Shown here: positions 1 through 8,082 of the stretch, in pieces | Layout: every line of letters starts with the position of its first letter | How positions within the stretch are numbered: position 1 is the stretch's first letter | NCBI GenBank assembly: GCA_035695045.1 | Contig: DASSEX010000053.1 | Coordinates: 1 to 30,766 of the forward strand | Direction of reading: 5' to 3' | Length of the DNA stretch: 30,766 nt | Source: DASSKP01 sp035695045 | GTDB taxonomy: Bacteria > Actinomycetota > Actinomycetes > JAFAQI01 | The notes under the pieces: model-generated | What the model was told of the DNA's origin: nothing | Databases searched by the model: none | What the model saw: only the letters and a program-made list of their open reading frames with translations | Made by a program: the position numbers and the translations under genes

Positions 1-1
1 C

Positions 2-2893
2 GTCCCGGTGACCCGCACACCGGATGCGCACTGGATGACCGAGGCGCGCTACCGCGGGCAGAAGGTCGTCGTCTGCTCCCCCGACTACAGCGACGCGACG
101 AAGTTCGCCGACGAGTGGCTCGCGCCGGCACCCGGCACCGACGGTGCGCTCGCGATGGCGATGGGCCACGTGATCCTGCGCGAGTTCTACGTCTCGCGCG
201 AGACGCCGGAGTTCACCGACTACGTCACGCGGTTCACCGACTCACCGATGCTCGTCACGCTCGAGTCCCGTGACGGCGCTTACGTGCCGGGACGCTTCCT
301 GACGGCGAGCGATCTCGGCGAGACGAGCGAGAACGCCGAGTTCAAGACCGTCGTGCTCGACAAGACGTCCGGCGCGCCGGTGGTGCCCAACGGCTCGCTC
401 GGCCACCGCTTCGGCGACGCCGGCCTCGGCAAGTGGAACCTCGACCTCGGCGACACGAAGCCGCTCCTGACGATGTACGGCGGCAAGCCTGTCGAGGTCG
501 TGCTGCCCCGGTTCGACAACGCGACCGGAACCGGCGAGACGATGCGCCGCGGCGTGCCGGCGCGGCGGATCGGCGGCAAGCTCGTCACGACGGTGTTCGA
601 CCTGCTGCTGGCGACGTACGGCGTCGGTCGTGACGGTCTGCCGGGCGACTGGCCGACCGGCTACGACGACCCCAGCAGTCCTGCGACGCCGGCGTGGCAG
701 GAGCAGCACACCGGTGTGCCGGCGCATCTCGCGGAGCGGATCGGGCGGGAGTTCGCGCAGAACGCGCTCGACTCGGGTGGCCGGTCGATGATCGTGATGG
801 GCGCCGGCACCAACCACTACTTCCACTCCGACACGATCTACCGCGCGTTCCTCGCGTTGACGGCACTGACCGGCTGCCAGGGGAAGAACGGTGGCGGCTG
901 GGCGCACTACGTCGGGCAGGAGAAGGTCCGGCCGCTGTCCGGGCACGCGCTGCTCGCGACGGCGAACGACTGGCATCGCCCGCCGCGCACGATGATCGGG
1001 ACGGCGTACTGGTATCTCGCGACCGACCAGTGGCGCTACGACACGTTCACCCTCGACGCGTTCGCGTCGCCGACCGGCGCGGGCTCGTTCGCCGGCCGGA
1101 CGACGGCCGACCTCGTCGCCGCCTCGGCGCGCATGGGCTGGATGCCGTCGTACCCGACCTTCAACTGGAACCCGCTCGACCTCGCCGATGCCGCCGACCG
1201 CGCGGGTGGGGACCCGGCGGAGTTCCTCGTCGACGAGATCCAGTCCGGCCGCGTGCACTTCGCCGCCGAGGACCCGGACGCGGACGAGAACTTCCCCCGC
1301 GTGCTGACGGTCTGGCGCGCGAACCTGCTCGGCTCGTCCGGGAAGGGCAACGAGTACTTCCTCAAGCACCTGCTCGGCGCGGAGTCGTCGCTCCGCGCCG
1401 ACGAGGCGGCAGAAGGCCAGCGGCCGCGCGACGTCACATGGCGCGACGACGCGCCCGAGGGCAAGCTCGACCTGCTGCTGGCGCTCGACTTCCGGATGAC
1501 CTCGACGACGCTGTTCGCGGACGTCGTGCTGCCGGCGGCGACGTGGTACGAGAAGCACGACCTGTCGAGCACCGACATGCATCCGTTCGTGCATGCGTTC
1601 TCGCCGGCGATCGCGCCACCGTGGCAGACACGCACCGACTTCGACGCGTTCAACTCGCTCGCGGAGACGTTCTCGACACTCGCGGAGACGCATCTCGGCA
1701 CCCGTCGCGACCTGGTGGCGGTGCCGCTGCTGCACGACACCCCGGACGAGCTCGCGCTGCCGCACGGCGCCGCGCGCGACTGGAAGGCGGACGGGTCACG
1801 ACCCGTGCCGGGAGTCAACTTCCCGAAGCTCGTCGTGGTCGAGCGCGACTACACCGCCATCGCCGCGAAGATGCGCGCAGTCGGCCCGCTTGCCGACTCC
1901 GCCGGGACGATCACGAAAGGCGTGGCCCTCGACCTGAAGCAGCCGATGGAGTACCTGCGGCACAAGAACGGCACCGCCGGGCACGGCCGGCACGTGAGCA
2001 GCACGGGGCAGCCGCTCATCGACACCGACGCTCGCATGGCCGAGGCGATCCTCGCCATGTCCGGTACGACGAACGGCCACGTCGCCGTGCACGGTTTCGA
2101 GACGCTCGAGAAGCGCACCGGCACGCGGCTCGCCGACCTCGCGGCCGAGCACGAGGGCAAGCAGATCACCTTCGCGGACACGCAGGCCCGACCAGTGCCG
2201 GTCATCACGTCGCCGGAGTGGTCCGGCTCGGAGACCGGCGGACGGCGCTACTCACCGTTCACCATCAACGTCGAGCGATCGAAACCGTGGCACACCCTGA
2301 CCGGGCGGCAGCACTTCTTCGTCGAGCACGAGTGGATGACCGAGATCGGGGAGCAGCTGCCCGTCTTCCGGCCACCGCTCGACATGCACCAGCTGTTCGC
2401 GGAGCCGGTGATCGGCGACGTCGACCGGCAGCTGGGCGTCGCAGTGCGCTACCTCACGCCGCACAGCAAGTGGTCGATCCACTCGGAGTACCAGGACAAC
2501 CTGTTCATGCTGTCGCTCTCGCGGGGCGGGCCGACGATCTGGATGAGTGCCGAAGATGCCGCCAAGGTCGGCGTGAAGGACAACGACTGGATCGAGGCCG
2601 TCAACCGCAACGGCGTCATCGTGGCGCGCGCGATCGTCTCGCATCGGATGCCCGAAGGCACCGTGTACATGTACCACGCACAGGAAAGGGTGGTCGACGT
2701 ACCGATCGCGGAGGCGAGCGGGAAACGTGGCGGCATCCACAACTCCGCGACGCGCCTGCTCATGAAGCCGTCGCATCTTGCCGGCGGTTATGCGCAGATG
2801 TCCTACGCGTTCAACTACCTCGGCCCGACCGGTAACCAGCGCGACGAGGTCACCGTCATCCGCCGCCGCTCCCAGGAGGTGACCTACTCATGA
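2..2893 (+). CDS. narG: Respiratory nitrate reductase alpha subunit, 5' end outside window
   Basis: Catalytic molybdopterin subunit of the membrane-bound quinol:nitrate oxidoreductase, facing the cytoplasm. The frame is open from the first bases (VPVTRTPDAH), matching the internal NarG stretch VPQTRTPDAH of E. coli, so roughly 280 N-terminal residues lie outside the window, including the [4Fe-4S] FS0 ligands and the Mo-coordinating Asp. Alignable NarG landmarks run to the end: AMAMGHVILREF, GGGWAHYVGQEK, NLLGSSGKGNE, PAATWYEKHDL, LTPHSKWSIHS, YHAQERVV and RGGIHNSATR near the C-terminus. The stop overlaps the narH start as ATGA. The family could be confused with NarZ or NxrA, but similarity over the whole length and the NarHJI order make NarG clear. 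The GTG at position 8 is internal, not a true start. Confidence 0.96.
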   Translation, partial: VPVTRTPDAHWMTEARYRGQKVVVCSPDYSDATKFADEWLAPAPGTDGALAMAMGHVILREFYVSRETPEFTDYVTRFTDSPMLVTLESRDGAYVPGRFLTASDLGETSENAEFKTVVLDKTSGAPVVPNGSLGHRFGDAGLGKWNLDLGDTKPLLTMYGGKPVEVVLPRFDNATGTGETMRRGVPARRIGGKLVTTVFDLLLATYGVGRDGLPGDWPTGYDDPSSPATPAWQEQHTGVPAHLAERIGREFAQNALDSGGRSMIVMGAGTNHYFHSDTIYRAFLALTALTGCQGKNGGGWAHYVGQEKVRPLSGHALLATANDWHRPPRTMIGTAYWYLATDQWRYDTFTLDAFASPTGAGSFAGRTTADLVAASARMGWMPSYPTFNWNPLDLADAADRAGGDPAEFLVDEIQSGRVHFAAEDPDADENFPRVLTVWRANLLGSSGKGNEYFLKHLLGAESSLRADEAAEGQRPRDVTWRDDAPEGKLDLLLALDFRMTSTTLFADVVLPAATWYEKHDLSSTDMHPFVHAFSPAIAPPWQTRTDFDAFNSLAETFSTLAETHLGTRRDLVAVPLLHDTPDELALPHGAARDWKADGSRPVPGVNFPKLVVVERDYTAIAAKMRAVGPLADSAGTITKGVALDLKQPMEYLRHKNGTAGHGRHVSSTGQPLIDTDARMAEAILAMSGTTNGHVAVHGFETLEKRTGTRLADLAAEHEGKQITFADTQARPVPVITSPEWSGSETGGRRYSPFTINVERSKPWHTLTGRQHFFVEHEWMTEIGEQLPVFRPPLDMHQLFAEPVIGDVDRQLGVAVRYLTPHSKWSIHSEYQDNLFMLSLSRGGPTIWMSAEDAAKVGVKDNDWIEAVNRNGVIVARAIVSHRMPEGTVYMYHAQERVVDVPIAEASGKRGGIHNSATRLLMKPSHLAGGYAQMSYAFNYLGPTGNQRDEVTVIRRRSQEVTYS

Positions 2894-4551
2894 GGGTCAT
2901 GGCGCAGATGGCGATGGTCATGAACCTCGACAAGTGCATCGGCTGCCACACCTGCTCGGTGACGTGCAAGCAGGCGTGGACCAACCGCACCGGTGTCGAG
3001 TACGTGTGGTTCAACAACGTGGAGACGCGGCCCGGTCAGGGCTACCCGCGCACGTACGAGGACCAGGAGAAGTGGAAGGGCGGCTGGCGCCTCAACAAGC
3101 GCGGCCGCTTGACGTTGCGCGCCGGCAGCCGCGGCAAGAAGCTGCTGCAGATCTTCGCCAACCCGTTGATGCCGTCGATCAACGACTACTACGAGCCGTG
3201 GACCTACGACTACGAGACGCTGACGACGGCCCCCGCCCAGCAGCACACGCCGGTCGCGCAGCCGAAGTCGTTGATCAGCGGCAAGCCCATGAAGGTGCAG
3301 TGGTCGGCCAACTGGGACGACGACCTCGGCGGTGGGCCCGAGCTCGCGCCGGACGACCCGATCCTCAAGCGCGTCTCGGAGCAGATCAAGCTGGAGTACG
3401 AGCGCGCGTTCATGTTCTACCTGCCGCGCATCTGCGAGCACTGCCTCAACCCGTCCTGCGCAGCGTCGTGCCCGTCCGGTGCGATCTACAAGCGTTCGGA
3501 GGACGGCATCGTCCTCGTCGACCAGGACCGCTGCCGTGGCTGGCGGATGTGCGTCACGGGCTGCCCCTACAAGAAGGTCTACTTCAACCACCGCACCGGC
3601 AAGGCGGAGAAGTGCACGTTCTGCTTCCCGCGGATCGAGGTCGGCATCCCGACCGTCTGCTCCGAGACGTGCGTCGGCCGGCTGCGCTACATCGGCCTGG
3701 TCCTGTACGACGCCGACCGGGTGCTCGAGGCCGCGTCCACGCCGGACGACCAGGATCTCTACGCCGCGCAACGCTCGGTCTTCCTCGACCCGATGGACCC
3801 CGCGGTCATCCGCGAGGCGGAGAAGGCCGGCATCCCGCGTGACTGGGTGGTCGCGGCACAGAAGTCGCCGGTGTGGGCGCTGATCAACCGGTTCGAGGTC
3901 GCGCTGCCACTGCATCCGGAGTACCGCACGATGCCGATGGTCTGGGACATCCCGCCGCTGTCTCCCGTCGTCGACCAGCTGCGCGACAGCGGCCACGACG
4001 GCGAGAGCGCGCCGAACCTGTTCGGCGCGATCGACTCGTTACGGATCCCGATCGGCTACCTCGCGGAGCTGTTCACCGCCGGCGACGCGCGACCCGTGCG
4101 CGATGTGCTCGCCCGGCTCGCCGCGATGCGGTCGTTCATGCGCGACGTCAACCTCGGTCGCGACGCCGACGACTCGATCGCCGAAGCCGTCGGCATGTCG
4201 CCGGAGGACCTCTACGACATGCACCGGCTGCTGGCGATCGCGAAGTACGACGAGCGCTACGTCATCCCGCCCGCGCATGCCGAGCTCGGCGACCCACGGG
4301 AAAAGGCGCACGACCTGGAAGAGCTCGCGTGCTCGCTCGACTACGAAGGCGGGCCGGGCATGGGCGCGTCCGGGCCGTTCGGCGAGACCTCCGGCGGCGC
4401 GACGCCGATCGCGGTGGAGAACTTCCACATGCTGAAGGAGCGCCAACGCTCGGACACCTTCGTCGACCCGAGCGACGGCAAGGAGAAGGTCAACCTGCTC
4501 AACTGGGACGGCAAAGGCTCCCCGGTCGACGTCGAGGAGAGCGAGTCATGA
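2890..4551 (+). CDS. narH: Nitrate reductase beta (iron-sulfur) subunit
   Basis: Electron-transfer subunit carrying electrons from the NarI hemes to NarG. Protein of 553 residues. Four Cys groups are visible: CIGCHTCSVTC (C16, C19, C22, C26), CEHCLNPSCAASC (from C182), CRGWRMCVTGC (from C215) and CTFC...CSETC. In the third group Trp replaces the second Cys (CRGW), as in E. coli NarH, where that site holds a [3Fe-4S] cluster, so one 3Fe and three 4Fe clusters are expected. A good ribosome site AGGAGG at 2875-2880 supports the ATG at 2890 over the one at 2899. The gene overlaps narG by four bases and narJ by four bases (ATGA both times), pointing to translational coupling. The C-terminal tail after about residue 480 is Gly/Pro-rich and diverges from E. 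coli. Confidence 0.97.
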   Translation: MRVMAQMAMVMNLDKCIGCHTCSVTCKQAWTNRTGVEYVWFNNVETRPGQGYPRTYEDQEKWKGGWRLNKRGRLTLRAGSRGKKLLQIFANPLMPSINDYYEPWTYDYETLTTAPAQQHTPVAQPKSLISGKPMKVQWSANWDDDLGGGPELAPDDPILKRVSEQIKLEYERAFMFYLPRICEHCLNPSCAASCPSGAIYKRSEDGIVLVDQDRCRGWRMCVTGCPYKKVYFNHRTGKAEKCTFCFPRIEVGIPTVCSETCVGRLRYIGLVLYDADRVLEAASTPDDQDLYAAQRSVFLDPMDPAVIREAEKAGIPRDWVVAAQKSPVWALINRFEVALPLHPEYRTMPMVWDIPPLSPVVDQLRDSGHDGESAPNLFGAIDSLRIPIGYLAELFTAGDARPVRDVLARLAAMRSFMRDVNLGRDADDSIAEAVGMSPEDLYDMHRLLAIAKYDERYVIPPAHAELGDPREKAHDLEELACSLDYEGGPGMGASGPFGETSGGATPIAVENFHMLKERQRSDTFVDPSDGKEKVNLLNWDGKGSPVDVEESES

Positions 4552-5189
4552 GGGCGAGGGCGTTGCGGGTCGCGGCGCAGCTGCTGGCCTATCCCGACGA
4601 GACGCTCTACGAACGCTTGCCGTTGCTCACCGAGGCGGCCGCAACGTGCGGCCCGGCGAGCGTGCCGCTCACCCGCATGTGCACCGAGCTCGCCGCGACG
4701 TCGCCGCGCGAGGCGCAGACGCGTTACGTCGACACCTTCGACCTGCGCCGCCGCTGCTGCCTCTACCTCACGTACTTCTCACACGGCGACACGAGAAACC
4801 GTGGCATGGCGTTGCTGCGCTTCTCGACGGCGTACAAGGTGGCCGGCTTCGAGGTCATCGACGGCGAGCTGCCGGACCACCTCGCCGTCGTGTGTGAGTT
4901 CACGGCGGCCGAGCCGGACGCAGGCCTCGACCTGTTGCGCAGGCACCGCGCCGGGCTGGAGCTGCTGCGGATGGCGCTCGCCGACGCGTCGTCGCCGTAC
5001 CTCGATGTCATCGACGCTGTCCGGGCCGTGCTCCCCGACCCCGCGCCGCGCGACATGGAGAAAGCCTTGGCGCTCGCCCGCAGCGGTCCGCCCGCCGAGG
5101 AGGTCGGCCTCGAGCCCTTCGGCCCCCCGGCAATCGCCAAATCTCGGCCTTCTATGGCCGACATGTGGCAATTGGAGGGGCGGCGATGA
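4548..5189 (+). CDS. narJ: Nitrate reductase assembly chaperone (delta subunit)
   Basis: System-specific chaperone of the TorD/DmsD/NarJ group. In the family it binds apo-NarG and is needed for Mo-cofactor insertion and membrane attachment, without being part of the final enzyme. 213 residues, mostly predicted helix. It starts RALRVAAQLLAYPDETL, the usual NarJ opening (E. coli: VSRLLEYPDAAL), and keeps Y(V)DTFDLRRRCCLYL, HGDTRNRG and GELPDHLAVVCEF, which match E. coli LFDRGR, HGESRDRG and RELPDHLPLYLEY. ATG overlaps the narH stop and its own stop overlaps the narI start, so it is the middle of a tightly coupled narGHJI operon. The C-terminal tail ends in an unconserved MADMWQLEGRR. Confidence 0.93.
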   Translation: MRARALRVAAQLLAYPDETLYERLPLLTEAAATCGPASVPLTRMCTELAATSPREAQTRYVDTFDLRRRCCLYLTYFSHGDTRNRGMALLRFSTAYKVAGFEVIDGELPDHLAVVCEFTAAEPDAGLDLLRRHRAGLELLRMALADASSPYLDVIDAVRAVLPDPAPRDMEKALALARSGPPAEEVGLEPFGPPAIAKSRPSMADMWQLEGRR

Positions 5190-5914
5190 GCACGGGTCAC
5201 GTTCTGCTGTGGGTCGTCATCCCGTACGTCGCCATCGCCGTCTTCGTGCTCGGGCACGTGTGGCGCTACCGCTACGACAAGTTCGGGTGGACGACGCGGT
5301 CGAGCCAGATGTACGAGCGGCGGCTGTTGCGCTGGGCCAGCCCGCTGTTCCACTTCGGCATCCTGATGGCGATCGGCGGTCACGTGATCGGCATCCTCGT
5401 GCCGGAGTCGTGGACGAAGAGCGCGGGAATCTCGGAGACGGCGTACCACGTCGTCGCGGCGACGATGGGCACGCTCGCCGGCGTCGGCACCGTCGTCGGC
5501 ATGGCGCTGCTCATCTACCGCCGGCGCACGGTCGGACCCGTCTTCTCCGCGACGACGCGCAACGACAAGGCGATGTACGTCCTGCTCGCCGCGACGATCC
5601 TCGTCGGTCTGCTCACGACGTTGCGCGGCAACGGCCCGAACCCGCACGACTACCGGCTGACGGTGGCACCGTACTTCCGCAGCATCTTCTACCTACACCC
5701 CGACGTGGACCTGATCACCGCCGCGCCGCTGGGCTTCCAGATCCACGCGATGCTCGCCTGGCTGCTGTTCGCCGCGTGGCCGTTCACGCGGCTCGTGCAC
5801 GTGTTCTCGGCACCGCTCGGCTACCTGACCAGGCCGTACATCGTCTACCGGTCGCGCGACACCGCGCGGCTCGGCGCCCGGCCGACCCGACGCGGATGGG
5901 AGCGCGTGTCATGA
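5186..5914 (+). CDS. narI: Nitrate reductase gamma subunit, diheme cytochrome b
   Basis: Integral membrane subunit that oxidises quinol and passes electrons through two b hemes to NarH. 242 residues with five hydrophobic segments (about 5-25, 53-72, 86-110, 130-146, 184-206). The four heme-ligand histidines fall at H56, H66, H187 and H205, the same numbers as in E. coli NarI. I chose the ATG at 5186, which overlaps the narJ stop (ATGA) and follows GGAGGGG at 5174-5180. The in-frame GTG at 5165 lies upstream of that ribosome site and would add seven residues of no family likeness. The stop at 5912-5914 overlaps the next ATG, so the cupin gene belongs to the same transcript. Confidence 0.96.
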   Translation: MSTGHVLLWVVIPYVAIAVFVLGHVWRYRYDKFGWTTRSSQMYERRLLRWASPLFHFGILMAIGGHVIGILVPESWTKSAGISETAYHVVAATMGTLAGVGTVVGMALLIYRRRTVGPVFSATTRNDKAMYVLLAATILVGLLTTLRGNGPNPHDYRLTVAPYFRSIFYLHPDVDLITAAPLGFQIHAMLAWLLFAAWPFTRLVHVFSAPLGYLTRPYIVYRSRDTARLGARPTRRGWERVS

Positions 5915-6240
5915 CCATGACCGACCTGCAGAAGACGGCGGACGAGCTGCTCGCGCGGGCGGCCGAGTCGCCCGCCCATCGGGCGGCCCACACCGTCCAC
6001 GGCGGAAGCGAACACGCACTGCGCCAGACGTTGATCGCGCTTGTCGCCGGCGCGACGCTCGACGAGCACGAGAACCCGGGCGAGGCGACGCTGCATGTGC
6101 TGCGCGGGCAGGTGGAGCTGCACTCCGGAGGCAGCTCGACGACGTTGGGCGAGGGCCAGCTCGCCCCGATCCCGCCGGCGCGGCACTCCCTCACCGCCGA
6201 CCGCGACTCGGTCCTGCTGCTCACCGTCGTCAAGGGCTGA
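5911..6240 (+). CDS. Small single-domain cupin protein
   Basis: 109-residue protein with one cupin barrel. Cupin motif 1 is G-(x)n-DEHENPGEATLHVLRG, offering one His and two Glu, and motif 2 is around PIPPARHSL with another His, so a metal-binding site is plausible. The N-terminal 20 residues (LQKTADELLARAAES) look helical. Similar one-domain cupins occur as sensors or small enzymes, and the substrate is unknown. The ATG overlaps the narI stop by four bases (ATGA), making it the fifth gene of the nar operon. A second ATG lies six bases downstream. Position suggests a role in nitrate respiration or its control, but that is inference from context only. Confidence 0.85.
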   Translation: MTMTDLQKTADELLARAAESPAHRAAHTVHGGSEHALRQTLIALVAGATLDEHENPGEATLHVLRGQVELHSGGSSTTLGEGQLAPIPPARHSLTADRDSVLLLTVVKG

Positions 6241-6245
6241 CCGCC

Positions 6246-6286
6246 GCTGGGCCCAAAGTCCGAGACTTCGGGACCAAAGACCCTGA
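6246..6286 (+). promoter_or_regulatory. Two tandem DosR/DevR-like boxes upstream of narK
   Basis: Two partly palindromic 20-bp sites lie between the cupin and narK. The distal one, GCTGGGCCCAAAGTCCGAGA (6246-6265), matches about 12 of 20 positions of the mycobacterial DosR consensus TTSGGGACTWWAGTCCCSAA. The proximal one, TTCGGGACCAAAGACCCTGA (6267-6286), matches about 16. Their centres are 21 bp apart, two helical turns, as expected for cooperative dimers. In mycobacteria DosR activates narK2 and other hypoxia/NO genes. The proximal site ends 33 bp before the ATG chosen for narK, a suitable distance for class-II-like activation. I inferred this from sequence likeness alone; no dosR gene is in the window. 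Confidence 0.6.
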
Positions 6287-6319
6287 TCGGATAGGGCGTT
6301 GGAAACCGACCCTGGACCC

Positions 6320-7561
6320 ATGACCACAACGACCACGCTGACGTCGCCTGCCCCCGCGTCTGTTGCGCCCAGCCGCCGCGCCTGGTTGATGCTCGGCCTC
6401 GCCACGCTGGGCTTTGCGCTGAACTTCTGGGCCTGGGCGCTTCTCTCGCCACTCGGCCCGCACTTCAAGACGGCGCTCAAGCTGTCCAGCTTCAACCAGG
6501 CACTGCTCGTCGCGGTGCCGGTCGTCGTCGGGTCGCTCGGCCGGATCCCGGTCGGCGCGCTCACCGACCGCTTCGGTGGCCGGGTGATGTTCCCGCTGGT
6601 CTCGTTCGTGACGGTGCTGCCGGTGCTGTTCCTCGGCTACCTCGGCCACGACTCGCTCGCCGCGATCCTCGTCGGCGGCTTCTTCCTCGGTATCGGTGGC
6701 ACCGCCTTCGCCGTCGGCATCCCGTTCGTCAACGCCTGGTTCCCGCCCGCGAAGCGCGGCTTCGCGCTCGGCATCTTCGGCGCCGGCATGGGCGGGACGG
6801 CGATCAGTGCGCTCAGCACCGTGAAGCTCGTCGAGCATCACGGCGTCTCCACGCCGTTCCTCATCGTGGCCTGCGTGCTTGCGGCGTACGGCGTCCTCGC
6901 CGCCGTCATGCTGCGCGATGCACCGGGACGCGTGGTCCCGACCACGTCGGCGCTCTCCCGGTTGCGGGAGACGGTGAAGCTGCGGATCACCTGGCAGGCC
7001 TCCGCGATGTACGCCGTCGGCTTCGGCGGCTACGTCGCGTTCAGCGTCTACCTCCCGACCTACCTCAAGACGGCATACTCGCTCACCCAGGCCGATGCGG
7101 CGAACAAGATGGCCGGCTTCGTGCTGATCGCGGTCGCGATGCGTCCGCTCGGCGGCTGGCTGTCGGACCGGATCGCTCCGACCCGCGTGCTCGCGATCGC
7201 GTTCACGGTCGTCGCGGCATTCGCGCTCGTGCAGTCAGCGACGCCCACCCTGGCACCGACCGGCACCATCGCGTTCCTGTCGATGGCCGCGGCACTCGGC
7301 CTCGCGAGCGGAGCCGTGTTCGCGCTGGTCGCTCAGCGCGCACCGGCGAACCGCGTCGGTGCTGTCACCGGCGTCGTCGGCGCAGCCGGTGGGCTGGGCG
7401 GCTTCATCCCGCCGCTGTTCATGGGCAGCGTCTACGGCCACACCGGCTCGTACGCCGGCGGCCTCATCGCCCTCGCAATCGTCGCGGCGGTGGCGGTGGC
7501 CTACGACACGTTGCGGATCGGACGTCGTACCGGATCGGGATCGGCGGTTCTCCATGTGTGA
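6320..7561 (+). CDS. narK: Nitrate/nitrite transporter, MFS NarK family
   Basis: Twelve-helix major facilitator, about 413 residues, expected to import nitrate and/or export nitrite for the reductase upstream. Family marks: GRIPVGALTDRFGGR after helix 2, and the two glycine-rich nitrate-signature stretches FALGIFGAGMGGTAISAL (helix 5) and VTGVVGAAGGLGGFIPPL (helix 11). Both conserved Arg regions are present (GRIPVGAL, and AMRPLGGWLSDR in the second half). The start is uncertain: a TTG at 6299 extends it by seven residues. I prefer the ATG at 6320 because the DosR-like boxes would place a transcript start near 6300, which would leave no leader for the TTG. The 3' end overlaps the hemerythrin-like gene. 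Confidence 0.93.
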   Translation: MTTTTTLTSPAPASVAPSRRAWLMLGLATLGFALNFWAWALLSPLGPHFKTALKLSSFNQALLVAVPVVVGSLGRIPVGALTDRFGGRVMFPLVSFVTVLPVLFLGYLGHDSLAAILVGGFFLGIGGTAFAVGIPFVNAWFPPAKRGFALGIFGAGMGGTAISALSTVKLVEHHGVSTPFLIVACVLAAYGVLAAVMLRDAPGRVVPTTSALSRLRETVKLRITWQASAMYAVGFGGYVAFSVYLPTYLKTAYSLTQADAANKMAGFVLIAVAMRPLGGWLSDRIAPTRVLAIAFTVVAAFALVQSATPTLAPTGTIAFLSMAAALGLASGAVFALVAQRAPANRVGAVTGVVGAAGGLGGFIPPLFMGSVYGHTGSYAGGLIALAIVAAVAVAYDTLRIGRRTGSGSAVLHV

Positions 7562-8030
7562 CCACTGCGGCTGCCGGCAAGGCTCGATCAAGGAGCTGAT
7601 GGACCAGCACGAGGTCATCAGCGCCATCGCTGACGACGCGCGCCGATGCATCGCCGATGGCGACGAATGGGGTGCGCGAGCTCGGCTCGACGACCTCATG
7701 GACATCCTGCGCCCGCACGTCGAGTGGGAAGAGGCAGGGTTGTTCGCGCGGATGGCTGCGCAGGGAGACTTCGCCGACCACATCGTCGCCCTCGAAGCCG
7801 AGCACGCGTCGCTCTACGCCCAGGTCGAGGCGGCCGCTACCGCGCCTGACTGGGCGTCGGCGGTCTTGACGATGCTCACCGAGCTCGACGAGCACATCTA
7901 CCGCGAGAACTTCGGGCTCTTCCCTGGTGCGATCTCCGTGCTCGACGCCGGGGACTGGGACGCCATCGACGCGGTGCGTCCGGCGGCGTGCGCGTGCGGC
8001 GGCAGCTGCGGCAAGGCGATGAGCCGCTAG
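7554..8030 (+). CDS. Hemerythrin-like (HHE) protein with Cys clusters at both ends
   Basis: 158-residue soluble four-helix protein. The hemerythrin cation-binding ligands are visible: H19 (DQHE), H55xxxE59 (HVEWE), H76 and H84 (HIVALEAEH), and H114xxxE118 (HIYRE). Such proteins bind a di-iron site that reacts with O2 or NO or supports iron repair. The ends are unusual: the protein begins MCDHCGC and finishes ACACGGSCGK, giving two Cys-rich knuckles that could hold Zn or an Fe-S centre. The ATG at 7554 lies inside the last codons of narK (ATGTGTGA overlap of eight bases), so it is co-translated with the transporter and probably shares the DosR-like control. A nitrosative-stress or O2-sensing role beside nitrate respiration is inference. 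Confidence 0.85.
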   Translation: MCDHCGCRQGSIKELMDQHEVISAIADDARRCIADGDEWGARARLDDLMDILRPHVEWEEAGLFARMAAQGDFADHIVALEAEHASLYAQVEAAATAPDWASAVLTMLTELDEHIYRENFGLFPGAISVLDAGDWDAIDAVRPAACACGGSCGKAMSR

Positions 8031-8068
8031 CTCCTCGACCGGGTTTCCTGACGGAGCACCATGCGGAC

Positions 8069-8082
8069 GTCGCTAGTGCGAC
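8069..8082. terminator. Small hairpin between convergent genes
   Basis: GTCGC-TAGT-GCGAC forms a perfect five-pair stem with a four-base loop, overlapping the kaiC-like stop codon in the 42-bp gap between convergent genes. No T-run follows on either strand. It could help end transcription from both sides, but support is weak. Confidence 0.3.

Noticed and set aside
8..10. GTG at the window start as the narG start codon
   Set aside because: The preceding codons continue the NarG sequence (VPV before TRTPDAH), so the gene runs off the left edge.
242..1765. 507-codon open frame on the - strand inside narG
   Set aside because: Arg/Val-rich composition from GC-biased codons read in reverse; narG on the other strand is a clear gene over the whole span.
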